The position numbers and the translations under genes were made by a program. Shown here piece after piece: positions 17,516-24,970 of a stretch of DNA of 64,000 bases. Below the pieces are notes generated by a model that was given only the letters and a program-made list of their open reading frames with translations, was not told where the DNA came from and ran no database searches. Within the stretch, counting starts at the first letter, position 1, and the number at the start of each line of letters is the position of its first letter. The stretch comes from Lewinellaceae bacterium (GTDB lineage Bacteria > Bacteroidota > Bacteroidia > Chitinophagales > Saprospiraceae): positions 462,433-526,432 of the forward strand of contig JACJYG010000009.1 of NCBI GenBank assembly GCA_020636215.1. The letters are read 5' to 3'.

Positions 17516-17983
17516 CGGTTGTCTTTTGGTTCGCGCCCAATTTAAACTTTACCGGCGGCCTGGAAAACATGGGGGTTACCGCATGCTTACAGCCGAACGG
17601 CAAAAAGACTCTACTCCTATCGTCGACACGCTTTTTGCCGTTCGACTTTCTAAACACCAAGGCCCACTTAAAACCGGTGGTTTCAAGCGGGCCTTGGCGT
17701 TCAAAAAATACCGGCCCCGACGTTACAAACGTCGGTCAGCGGTCGAGTGGTCAGTCTGCTATTCTACCGACAGCGGCGCTCCGACATTCTACCTGCAGCA
17801 GGGAGTTTGTGTCCAATATCTTCATATCTGGTCGACGTTGCAAACATCGACCAGCGGTAATGAGATGCGATCTGCCATTCTACCGACAGCAGGTTAGCGG
17901 TCGGTTGATGTGCTTGCTATACTACCGACAGCGGGGGTCGAGTGATCAGTTTGCTATACTACCGAAAGCAAGGGGAAAGAATC
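17516..17983. other. Inter-cassette spacer with double hairpin and repeats
   Basis: No gene is supported between the module A immunity gene and module B. The stretch holds hairpin I (17594-17607 with 17631-17644, 14 perfect pairs, CGAACGGCAAAAAG), hairpin II (17653-17669 with 17685-17701, 15 of 17 pairs), short palindromes such as CCGACGTTACAAACGTCGG, and four imperfect copies of a 19-nt repeat. The layout of hairpins I and II is repeated at 4812-6818. Confidence 0.6.
17756..17969. repeat. Four dispersed copies of a 19-nt repeat
   Basis: CTGCTATTCTACCGACAGC at 17756-17774, with variants at 17872-17890, 17914-17932 and 17951-17969 (TTGCTATACTACCGAAAGC). A weaker fifth copy is at 17781-17799. 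Spacings of 116, 42 and 37 bases are irregular, so this is not a CRISPR array. The repeats lie between the immunity gene of module A and the spacer hairpins. Confidence 0.6.
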
Positions 17984-18493
17984 CTATTTACTCAGGCTAT
18001 CCAACCATTCTTTGATCCTAATACCTTCAAGATCAATACTATCTACAATGTTCTCATCATATGGACCTGATAATTTGTTTTCTTTGAGGAGATTATATAT
18101 GACACCAGATGTAACCAACTCTCTTGTTGAAAGATTATTCCGATAAATAAAATAGTCAATCAACGGTTTCGCATTCCCTTTGGACATATAGCCAAGATCA
18201 TATCCCTGGTTAGCTCTTTTCAGGTGAAACAAATACAGTTTCAAAAGTACCATATTTGTGATGCTATCTAAGGTTAAGCTGTCTTTTGAGCCGTAAAAGT
18301 CCTCAAGATCACCTTCAGATAATAAGCTGTCCAAATCCTGTGAAAGATCAATGCTATTCGGAACATATTCTAAAATATTTCCTTTAAGGATTTCCTCTTG
18401 ACTGCCTTTATCTTGTACTTGATCCTCACTTGTTTCGTTACCACACCGAGCTAATAAAATAGCGATCAGAGCCATTAATAAAACTACTCTCAT
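17984..18493 (-). CDS. Lipoprotein, putative immunity protein of module A
   Basis: This 169-residue protein begins MRVVLLMALIAILLARCGNE: a short basic n-region, hydrophobic core and lipobox LLARC, so a lipoprotein. The mature part is acidic and helical (IDLSQDLDSLLSEGDLEDFY, MVLLKLYLFHLKRANQGYDL, VTSGVIYNLLKENK). No family is recognised. The ATG follows the module A stop by three bases, so the two are translated as a unit. A periplasmic inhibitor for the caspase-like tip is the natural reading (inference). Confidence 0.65.
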   Translation of the reverse strand: MRVVLLMALIAILLARCGNETSEDQVQDKGSQEEILKGNILEYVPNSIDLSQDLDSLLSEGDLEDFYGSKDSLTLDSITNMVLLKLYLFHLKRANQGYDLGYMSKGNAKPLIDYFIYRNNLSTRELVTSGVIYNLLKENKLSGPYDENIVDSIDLEGIRIKEWLDSLSK

Positions 18494-18496
18494 GTC

Positions 18497-21130
18497 CTAT
18501 TGTTTTGATGGATCGATGATATTACCTAAATCCGTTTTCTTTATCCGAGATTGGATATTTACATTGTAACTTCCATCGTAATTGAATCCATTAGCAAAGG
18601 CTTGAGCTAACTGGCTTGTGGGGATTACACGTTTGATTTCTGTTCCATCAGAAGCTGTGAGAGTAACATCAAAAACCTTTTCTGTCTTTATAAATTTCCC
18701 CTGAGTAGTTAGTCTCCCGGTTTCTTTGCCATTCTTTATCTCAGGCTCTACGATGTCAGTGGCTCCAATGGTAGTTACACCTGTCTTATCCGTAATATCA
18801 TAAGCTAAATCACCCGATGCATTAGTAATTCCACATGCCCGACAACTTCCTAGTACCCAAGTCGCATCTGAAGAAAAATTGATTGACCCATCTTCCATTG
18901 CAGCTACAATATCATCAACACTAGCTGCATCAGTGTTGTAGCCATCACTATTGGTGTAAAATCCAGAATTATTATTTAGAATGATTCCACTATCAGTACC
19001 ATGAGCAAACGAAACAACTGAAGATACGTAGCCTTTTCGGCGTGTCTCGCTTTGAAGAGCATTAACTATTCCTTGGCCATTGCTTACTCCGACAGTCCTA
19101 TAGCCATTATTTCTTGATAAAGCTAAGGCTCTAGCCTGAAAAGAATTGTTATCGGATGAGGTATATGCTGATCCTGCACCACCAATTCCATGAATTGATA
19201 ATTTCTGTAACCCCCACAAATCAATATGTGCAATCGGCTCATTCTCCGCATAATTATACGGCGTCACCCACGCGAACTGGTCGGCAATCGGATCGACTCC
19301 CGTAAACCTCCCCAGCGCCCCATCATACCACCTTGCCCCATAATCCATGAGGTTAATGCCGTAGTCCTCATTCAACTCCTTGCCATTATACAAGTACTTG
19401 TTTTCTGGAGCCACCGTCGCATACCAGGGGCCCATATGCCCCATACCAAAAGGATAATAATGCGCCTCTTGAGTAATCTCCAACTCATTCTCCGGCGTAC
19501 CAGGGTCCTCCTCTGTTAGCTCAATATAGCCATTCTGGTTGAAATCAGAGAAGGCCAGGCGGGTGTTGCCTAGAACCTGTCCCGTACCCGAAGGGTCGGG
19601 ATGGTCTTTGTGGAAGTACTCCGCCCGGAAGCGGGTAATGCCAGGGCCGCCACTGTACTCCGCCACCAGCCGGCCGTCGGGTAGGTTGATGGCCTCCAGT
19701 TGGCCGTCGCGGTATTCGATGCCGCCGTCGTAAAGAACTGCTCCAAACTCGCCGTCCTTTTTCCACTTTCGCCCTGTAGCGTCGTAGGTGAGGGACATGG
19801 CGCCGATGGAGGTAGGTAAGTTAAGGAAATTGTACTGCATCGTCAAACCCTTGTGGGGGTCATATTCGAGGTTGCCGTTGTCGTCGTACTGGTACAGGGC
19901 GGTGAAGCTGGCGCCGGGCTTGAAGCCATATACCCGGCTATCTATGGGCGCCTCGTCTTTGACATTGCTCATCTGGTTCGGGCGCTCCCCGTTGTAAAGC
20001 ATTGTCAGCCGGTCGATTTCCCGGGGCACAAAGCAACTTCCATCGGAAACCAGGCCTTTGCGGGTGATGGACTTGATGTTGCCCACTGCATCATAACCAA
20101 TGCCTGGTACGCTAAATTCCTCAGAAGCTACGGCCTGAGGCCCCTGGCCGGGGGTGGCGTTGGCCGGCAATTCCAGGAAGCCGTAGTTGGCGGAAATGAG
20201 CCGGTTGAGGGGATCGTAGCTGTACTGATAGTATTTCGGGGCCCGGCTGGTGATTTTCCAGCGCAGTTCCTTGATGTTGCCGTTGGGCTCATACTGCTCG
20301 AAACGCATGGCGAACAGGGGCTTGCGCTCCGTTACCACTATGGTGAACACCTGGCTGTTGGCTGTGATTTCCTGCTCATCGAGCACCAGGTGCGGCCCGT
20401 CGAGTTGGTTCAGCAGGCTGTCGCCCAGGATGTACATAGTGGAGCCGTCGCACAGTTCTACCAGGTACAGCGTGATGGGCAGCTCATAATTGTTGGGGTA
20501 CATATTGCACATCGCATTCTGTATCTGGGCAACGGATTCTTCCTGTTTCTTTTTGTCCTGGTAGGAACAGCCCAGACCCGGAAGGTTGCATTCTTCCGAA
20601 GGCGATTCCGTTTCTATGTCGTGGATGTCGCGGCCGCCCGTCGTGGCTCTCTCGCTGAGCAGTGCGCTGAGGGATAGGTTTTGGGCCGGGCCTTCAGTAT
20701 ACCGCACCTTGAAATCTTGGGTAGCCTTGCTGATGTGCAGGCGTTTTTCACGGGTGTAAGAACCCTCTACCACGCTCAGCTCGTCAGGGAAGGCCCAGCG
20801 CACAGCGCCATTGTTGAGGCGCACTTTGTAAAGCACCGCCGGGTAGCTGAGGTTGCCGGCCGTTTTACCCGCCATTAGGGCTTCCATTTGGAGCAGTGAG
20901 GCCGGCTGCTCGTGTTCTTCCCCTTTGGGCTTGCCGGGAAGGTTGTTGCAGGGTATAGGCGTGGTAGCGCTTTTTATGAAATCTTTTTTGAATGTATTGG
21001 ACTTTACCATGTACTCAATCCAATCAAAGGGGTAATCCGTTTGAGAAATTTTTAAAAACACCAAATAGCCGCCGGAGTCATGGAAAGTATACCAAGGTAG
21101 GATGACTATGAATTCATGAGACTTCTCCAA
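18497..21130 (-). CDS. Module A: RHS protein with caspase-like Cys/His tip
   Basis: This is an 877-residue protein whose frame opens just after a stop with no ATG (TTG at 21128-21130), so the 5' end is missing. It aligns with the second N-terminal unit of module D (NYVFLEKSHEFIVIL..., GYLVFLKISQTDYPF). The RHS core is intact apart from an in-frame nine-codon insert in DHLGNTRL. After IDLWGLQK the tip has SFAHGTDSGIIL (His710) and WVLGSCRACG (Cys763), with a strand between them and DITDKTGVTTIGATD after. His-Gly then Ser-Cys after a hydrophobic strand is the pattern of caspase-fold (CHAT/clostripain-like) peptidases. The family call is inferred. A lipoprotein gene follows. Confidence 0.75.
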   Translation of the reverse strand: MEKSHEFIVILPWYTFHDSGGYLVFLKISQTDYPFDWIEYMVKSNTFKKDFIKSATTPIPCNNLPGKPKGEEHEQPASLLQMEALMAGKTAGNLSYPAVLYKVRLNNGAVRWAFPDELSVVEGSYTREKRLHISKATQDFKVRYTEGPAQNLSLSALLSERATTGGRDIHDIETESPSEECNLPGLGCSYQDKKKQEESVAQIQNAMCNMYPNNYELPITLYLVELCDGSTMYILGDSLLNQLDGPHLVLDEQEITANSQVFTIVVTERKPLFAMRFEQYEPNGNIKELRWKITSRAPKYYQYSYDPLNRLISANYGFLELPANATPGQGPQAVASEEFSVPGIGYDAVGNIKSITRKGLVSDGSCFVPREIDRLTMLYNGERPNQMSNVKDEAPIDSRVYGFKPGASFTALYQYDDNGNLEYDPHKGLTMQYNFLNLPTSIGAMSLTYDATGRKWKKDGEFGAVLYDGGIEYRDGQLEAINLPDGRLVAEYSGGPGITRFRAEYFHKDHPDPSGTGQVLGNTRLAFSDFNQNGYIELTEEDPGTPENELEITQEAHYYPFGMGHMGPWYATVAPENKYLYNGKELNEDYGINLMDYGARWYDGALGRFTGVDPIADQFAWVTPYNYAENEPIAHIDLWGLQKLSIHGIGGAGSAYTSSDNNSFQARALALSRNNGYRTVGVSNGQGIVNALQSETRRKGYVSSVVSFAHGTDSGIILNNNSGFYTNSDGYNTDAASVDDIVAAMEDGSINFSSDATWVLGSCRACGITNASGDLAYDITDKTGVTTIGATDIVEPEIKNGKETGRLTTQGKFIKTEKVFDVTLTASDGTEIKRVIPTSQLAQAFANGFNYDGSYNVNIQSRIKKTDLGNIIDPSKQ
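19576..19601. repeat. REP-like palindrome, in-frame copy (module A)
   Basis: Identical to 3361-3386, adding nine codons inside DHLGNTRL of the otherwise intact module A gene. Confidence 0.6.
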
Positions 21131-21164
21131 AAAAACGTAATTTTAGAGCGTTAAAAAGCATAAC

Positions 21165-21710
21165 ATGCTTAAAGCCACCCTCGACCGGCTCAAAGAAGGA
21201 TATCCTGCCATTTCCAAGAACATTGGAGCGTACCTGGCAGAAGGGGGCGCTTTTTGCCTGGAAGGCAACGGGCATAAACCCGGGGTGGCCCTGGTTGTTG
21301 ACGGCGACTATCCGGAAAGCATTGAACTCCATTGGAGCACCGCTGTGGATGGGCAAGTGTCCAGGTCGTGGAATGATAGCCAGGAGGCGACTGAATATGG
21401 GGCTACCGCCGTTGCCATTGTTATCCTTGCTAAACTGACTCCATACACCGTCATTGAACGATCCTTCAAAGGCACGGGGTTTGATTATTGGCTGGGGAGT
21501 GGTGAATACGACGAAAATTTGCTACCTTTTCAACAGCGGAAGGCCAAACTGGAGGTTTCCGGCATCTGGAAAGAATCCGGGAACAATACAGTGGATGCCA
21601 GGGTGAAGTTGAAACGCCAGCAAATAAAGCATGCTGGAAAGGAAGGTTTGCCGGCATTTATTATTGTTGTAGAATTTGGGACACCCAAAGCAAAATTTGT
21701 CAAACAATGA
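21165..21710 (+). CDS. Conserved-looking protein of unknown function (gene 1 of a pair)
   Basis: This 181-residue soluble protein with no signal peptide reads like a single mixed alpha/beta domain: GAFCLEGNGHKPGVALVVDG, ELHW, RSWNDSQEATEYGATAVAI, YTVIERSFKGTGFDYWLG and a C-terminal AFIIVVEFGTPKAKF. I recall related proteins in cyanobacteria and other bacteria annotated only as hypothetical, next to a TPR-like partner (memory, unverified). The next gene starts at 21707, overlapping the stop by four bases. It is the only plus-strand coding unit in the island, beside the tRNA end. No function can be assigned. Confidence 0.7.
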   Translation: MLKATLDRLKEGYPAISKNIGAYLAEGGAFCLEGNGHKPGVALVVDGDYPESIELHWSTAVDGQVSRSWNDSQEATEYGATAVAIVILAKLTPYTVIERSFKGTGFDYWLGSGEYDENLLPFQQRKAKLEVSGIWKESGNNTVDARVKLKRQQIKHAGKEGLPAFIIVVEFGTPKAKFVKQ

Positions 21711-22264
21711 ATATGGTGACCGTACTTCATAACAAAGCCATGGAATTTGCCGACGAGGCCCTCTTGGCCAGGATGGAAGGCAATAACGAGGCCTCTGTGT
21801 CCCTCTTTGAAAAAGCATTCTCCCTGGAGCAGGAGGCGGCGGCGTCTATTAAAGCGGAAGATCAGAGTAGCGACTCCTGGTACATCCTCATCCGCAGCGC
21901 GGCTTCCCTGGCCCTGAACTGTGGCAAATTACAAGAGGCCGGAGCGTTGATCGAAAAGGGCCTATCCGGAAAACCGCCGGCTTTCATCGTTGAAGAATTG
22001 AAGGAACTGAAGGAAAACCTGTCCGAAGCTACCGAAAAGAAGGTGAGCCAGATAGAGATCATTGGGATGCTGACCTATGCCAATGCAGAAGAAAGCCAGA
22101 TCCGCCTGCAGGACCTGAAGAGCAAAGAAATTTACAATATCACTGTCCCGAGCCACCTCATCAACGAAATCGTAAAATCCTACTGGGCAGATATCGTACA
22201 GGTGAAAGCTCAACGGGCGCCTACCGGGTCTATTATTTTGGATAAGATTACGAAGGCGGCATAG
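21707..22264 (+). CDS. TPR-like protein of unknown function (gene 2 of a pair)
   Basis: This 185-residue protein starts MNMVTVLHNKAMEFADEALL; an ATG two codons on is an alternative start. The N-terminal half is helical in TPR style (ARMEGNNEASVSLFEKAFSLEQEAA, then WYILIRSAASLALNCGKLQEAGALIEKGL). The C-terminal half is a small beta-rich part (EIIGMLTYANAEES, IRLQDLKSKEIYNITVP). Coupled to the upstream gene by a four-base overlap, so the products probably work together. TPR units usually bind a partner protein. Function unknown. Confidence 0.7.
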   Translation: MNMVTVLHNKAMEFADEALLARMEGNNEASVSLFEKAFSLEQEAAASIKAEDQSSDSWYILIRSAASLALNCGKLQEAGALIEKGLSGKPPAFIVEELKELKENLSEATEKKVSQIEIIGMLTYANAEESQIRLQDLKSKEIYNITVPSHLINEIVKSYWADIVQVKAQRAPTGSIILDKITKAA

Positions 22265-22480
22265 GTTTCATTTCTCAAGATTCAAAAAAGTGCGACAGTG
22301 TCGCACAAATTGAGTTGGCTGCCCCAACCTACGCCTCCAGTGGCCTCCTCCAAGCTACTCATTCAAACTGCCTTCCCATTCCCCATGAGTACTTTGGTAC
22401 GGAAGGGATGCCATCCCTAACGTGTGCCAGAAAAAGTTAAAAATGGCAGGAAATAGTAAGAAATAGAAACTTAGCCGCTT
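22265..22480. other. Intergenic, only a minus-strand terminator-like palindrome seen
   Basis: No gene is visible. At 22290-22306 is a perfect palindrome GTGCGACA-G-TGTCGCAC that, read on the minus strand, is followed by a run of T. It could stop transcription arriving from the tRNA side. Confidence 0.4.
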
Positions 22481-22481
22481 T

Positions 22482-22582
22482 TCGAAAAAAATAAAGCCTT
22501 GATAATCAGTGGCAAAAAATCAGGCAAAAATGTGGATTGCCTTGCTTTTTTAAGCACAAATCATTGATTATCAAGGTTTTAT
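22482..22582 (-). terminator. Long inverted repeat and T-run after tRNA-Arg
   Basis: Arms 22491-22508 (ATAAAGCCTTGATAATCA) and 22565-22582 pair over 18 bases with one mismatch. On the minus strand the structure starts 8 bases past the tRNA 3' end and is followed by a T-rich run (22482-22490). It is a plausible tRNA terminator or part of a recombination site; the 56-nt spacer is long for a simple terminator. Confidence 0.45.
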
Positions 22583-22586
22583 AAGC

Positions 22587-22606
22587 AAAGTGGTCCCACC
22601 AGGATT
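22587..22606 (-). repeat. Right att-like copy in the tRNA-Arg gene
   Basis: Twenty bases identical to 368-387, comprising the 3' 16 nt of the intact tRNA-Arg and 4 bases beyond. The island lies on the 3' side of the tRNA, as expected when integration regenerates the tRNA end. Confidence 0.75.
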
Positions 22607-22662
22607 CGAACCTGGATCTTAGGTTCCGGAAACCTACATTCTATCCCTTGAACTATGGGACC
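22591..22662 (-). tRNA. tRNA-Arg (anticodon CCG)
   Basis: A 72-nt cloverleaf on the minus strand: acceptor GGTCCCA pairs with TGGGACC, discriminator A, no encoded CCA. The anticodon stem TAGGT/ACCTA closes the loop TTCCGGA, so the anticodon is CCG and the tRNA reads CGG (Arg). The T arm GTTCGAATC is canonical. The gene's 3' end is duplicated at 368-387. Confidence 0.95.
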
Positions 22663-22989
22663 CTGTCGAAGGCGAAAGTGCGAAGTCGGAAATATGAAGC
22701 CTACCGATCTGCGCCTTGCCGCTGCCCCTTTGAGTGTTGACTGTGGGAACTGCAAAACCTTCCGATTTCTGCATTCCCACTTCCCACTTTCATTGGGCGG
22801 CTGCAAATTTAGCAAAGCACGAGCATTGGTGCAAATCCTGCGCCGGATTTGTTGGAAGCAACTTCAGATTTTTCCCTTTGGTTCCACTCCCCCGCTTGTC
22901 CTAATTTTTTGTTAAAACCGCTCAATCTGTGAGCAGGCAGGCAGAACAGCTTGTTTCGATGTTATAACTTTATTAAAACCCCCGATGCT
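22663..22989. other. Intergenic, no gene supported
   Basis: No gene is supported. A possible Bacteroidota -7 box (TAACTTTA, one base off TAnnTTTG) near 22965 lies about 20 bases before the ATG of the next gene. Confidence 0.4.
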
Positions 22990-23406
22990 ATGAAAAAGTA
23001 CCTATTGTTAAACATTGCCAGCGCTCTGGCCCTGCTGCTCCTGGCCATTCCTATGAACCTGAAGGCCCAATTAGCCTATCCCAACCAACCTATGCCGGAG
23101 TCCGAACAGGAAGCCATAACCCTGCTGCCCCCACTGACCGTGGCCGATGTATTGCGCACCGTGCCTGGAGTGTATGTCAACGAACCCAATATCAGCATTC
23201 GCGGCAATGACGCCCCTCCCCTCTTCATCGTCGATGGCGTCTGGATTGGCAATGACCTCAACTCCGTAACGAACGCGATCCCGGATGTCCGGGCCATCGA
23301 ATCGATCGAGGTGCGGAAGAGCCTGGCCGCGACGGGTATCTACGGCCCCGAAGGCGCCAATGGAGTGGTAGTCATTCGAACACTTGGGGCCGGGCTGAAG
23401 CAATGA
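22990..23406 (+). CDS. Orphan TonB plug-domain protein, secreted
   Basis: From the ATG at 22990: signal peptide MKKYLLLNIASALALLLLAI... ending about LKAQ, then a plug domain. Motifs are LTVADVLRTVPGVYVNEPN, ISIRGNDAPPLFIVDGVWIG and IESIEVRKSLAATGIYGPEGANGVVVI, the classic SusC-type plug with the I.VLKG..AA.YG..GANGVI..T end. There is no beta-barrel, and only about 138 residues, so it is a stand-alone plug in the periplasm or a truncated SusC-like receptor. Its stop overlaps the next small frame by four bases. Confidence 0.75.
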   Translation: MKKYLLLNIASALALLLLAIPMNLKAQLAYPNQPMPESEQEAITLLPPLTVADVLRTVPGVYVNEPNISIRGNDAPPLFIVDGVWIGNDLNSVTNAIPDVRAIESIEVRKSLAATGIYGPEGANGVVVIRTLGAGLKQ

Positions 23407-23510
23407 TATCGATGGAGGTGGTGAAAAGCCCTTCCGAACTGGCCTTGTACGGCCGCCTGGGAGGGAATGGAGTGATCCGCATTTTTACGAAACGAGGAGA
23501 AGAGCAGTAA
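23403..23510 (+). CDS. Small plug-tail repeat frame (35 aa)
   Basis: An ATGA overlap joins this frame to the plug gene. The peptide includes MEVVKSPSELALYGRLGGNG followed by VIRIFTKRGEEQ. This repeats the end motif of a TonB plug (IEV.KGPSEAALYGSRGANGVI.I.TKRG) already present in the upstream protein. It is either the tail of a second plug brought in by duplication and then frameshifted, or a tiny coupled protein. It is too short to stand as a domain. Confidence 0.45.
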   Translation: MISMEVVKSPSELALYGRLGGNGVIRIFTKRGEEQ

Positions 23511-23551
23511 TGCTCACTGCTTACTGCTCACTGATGTACTGCCAACTGACA

Positions 23552-24799
23552 TCACTTCCGCATCGCATCCACCGGGTCCATCTGTGAGGCCCGGAGGGCC
23601 GGGATGAAGCCGGAAACAACGCCTACAATAGCCGAAACCGCAACTCCGAGCACTGCATTGCCGAAAGAAAGATACATATCGAAATCGATAGCGTTGGAGA
23701 GAATGGTGATCACGACCGCTACGAGGACAAGGCCAAAGGCGCCTCCAATGAGGCAAAGGATGATGGATTCAATCAGGAACTCCAGCAAGATGGCGTATTG
23801 TTTAGCACCCAGGGCTTTTTTGATACCGATGAGGCTGGTGCGCTCCTTGACGGAAACGAACATAATGTTGGCTACGCTCACAATACCTACCAGCATGGCG
23901 AACAGGCCGATCACAATGCCGATGAGGTTGAGCACCCCGAAAAAGCTATCGAATACGCTGGAGATCATCGATAATTCATTGAGCGAGAAGTTGTCTTCTT
24001 CCCTGGGCTTCAGCCGGCGTTCCGCGCGAAGAATACCGCGCACTTCGTCCTTCATTTGCACTACAGGGATCCCCTCGGCAGCTTTGATGCTCACGGAGGT
24101 ATCAAATACCTGGGTCGACTTCAGGTTGGCGAGGTTGCGGGCATTTGGATAGGAAACCAATATGCACTCATCAAAATTGAGGGGGTTGAGCAGGTCGTCT
24201 CCGGCCTTTTCGAGCACACCGATCACTTCGTACTTTCGCCCCATCATCTTCACCGTGCGCCCAATGGGGTCTATGTTTTCGAAAAGCTCTTCTGCGACTG
24301 TGTATCCCAAAAGTATCTTGGGCGCGCCGTAATAGTATTCTGAAGTTGAAAAATACCGGCCCCGGTCAAATTCCAGGCTGAACATCTCTCCAAATTCATA
24401 AGAAGCACCGATCAGCACCGATCCCTCTACGCTGTTGTTCCCGAATTTGACGGTCTTGAATCCAATAACGACGTGATAAGAAACCATCTCCGTCGTCTTG
24501 GCTTTGGCCTGTACCGCTTCATAATCATCATAATCGGGGTTGGGGCGCTTGATATACTTCCACCAGGCGCCGCTGGCGTCCGCCCAGGGCCATTTCTTGA
24601 CGTAAACTACGTCGTTGCCCAGTTTTTCGAGGCTGCCCCGCACATTGTCCTCCAGGGAATCTACCGCAGACAACACCCCGATAATGCAAAATATGCCGAT
24701 GGAAATGCCCAATAAGGAGAGGAAGCTCCGCAAAGGGTTGGAGCGCAACTGCTGAAAGGCCTGGGCCATGGCTTCGAAAACTACTCTTAATGCAACCAT
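23552..24799 (-). CDS. MacB/FtsX-type ABC transporter permease
   Basis: This 415-residue protein has one N-terminal membrane span (FLSLLGISIGIFCIIGVLSAVDSL), a large periplasmic MacB-type domain (about residues 45-270) and three C-terminal spans (NLIGIVIGLFAMLVGIVSVANIM, ILLEFLIESIILCLIGGAFG, NAVLGVAVSAIVGVVSGFIPA). It ends with the conserved ALRASQMDPVDAMRK. This is the four-span MacB/LolC-like layout of mechanotransmission exporters. No ATPase or membrane fusion gene is adjacent, so the partners must be elsewhere. Confidence 0.85.
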   Translation of the reverse strand: MVALRVVFEAMAQAFQQLRSNPLRSFLSLLGISIGIFCIIGVLSAVDSLEDNVRGSLEKLGNDVVYVKKWPWADASGAWWKYIKRPNPDYDDYEAVQAKAKTTEMVSYHVVIGFKTVKFGNNSVEGSVLIGASYEFGEMFSLEFDRGRYFSTSEYYYGAPKILLGYTVAEELFENIDPIGRTVKMMGRKYEVIGVLEKAGDDLLNPLNFDECILVSYPNARNLANLKSTQVFDTSVSIKAAEGIPVVQMKDEVRGILRAERRLKPREEDNFSLNELSMISSVFDSFFGVLNLIGIVIGLFAMLVGIVSVANIMFVSVKERTSLIGIKKALGAKQYAILLEFLIESIILCLIGGAFGLVLVAVVITILSNAIDFDMYLSFGNAVLGVAVSAIVGVVSGFIPALRASQMDPVDAMRK

Positions 24800-24970
24800 A
24801 TCCGGTATTTCCGAGGTTTCTTGAACTTCCCGAAGGTAATACCCCCATTCCTGTTTGCCGAATCCATTCGATGAATGTTGCGGTTTTATCTGCTAACGGA
24901 CGCCGGGGGGGCGACTCTATTGGGCCGGGCCTTGGGCGTCTCGTGCGCTTTACTCAACTGCCCACTGGGC

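Noticed and set aside
17756..17969. Possible CRISPR array
   Set aside because: Repeats are too short and irregularly spaced, with no cas genes and no leader.
22482..22582. Integron attC site
   Set aside because: The 18-bp arms around a 56-nt spacer look superficially similar, but no core GTTRRRY pair, integrase or cassette array is visible. Kept as a terminator-like structure.
388..22586. Diversity-generating retroelement or retron behind the tip variation
   Set aside because: No reverse transcriptase gene and no template/variable repeat pair is visible; the tips differ wholly rather than at adenines.
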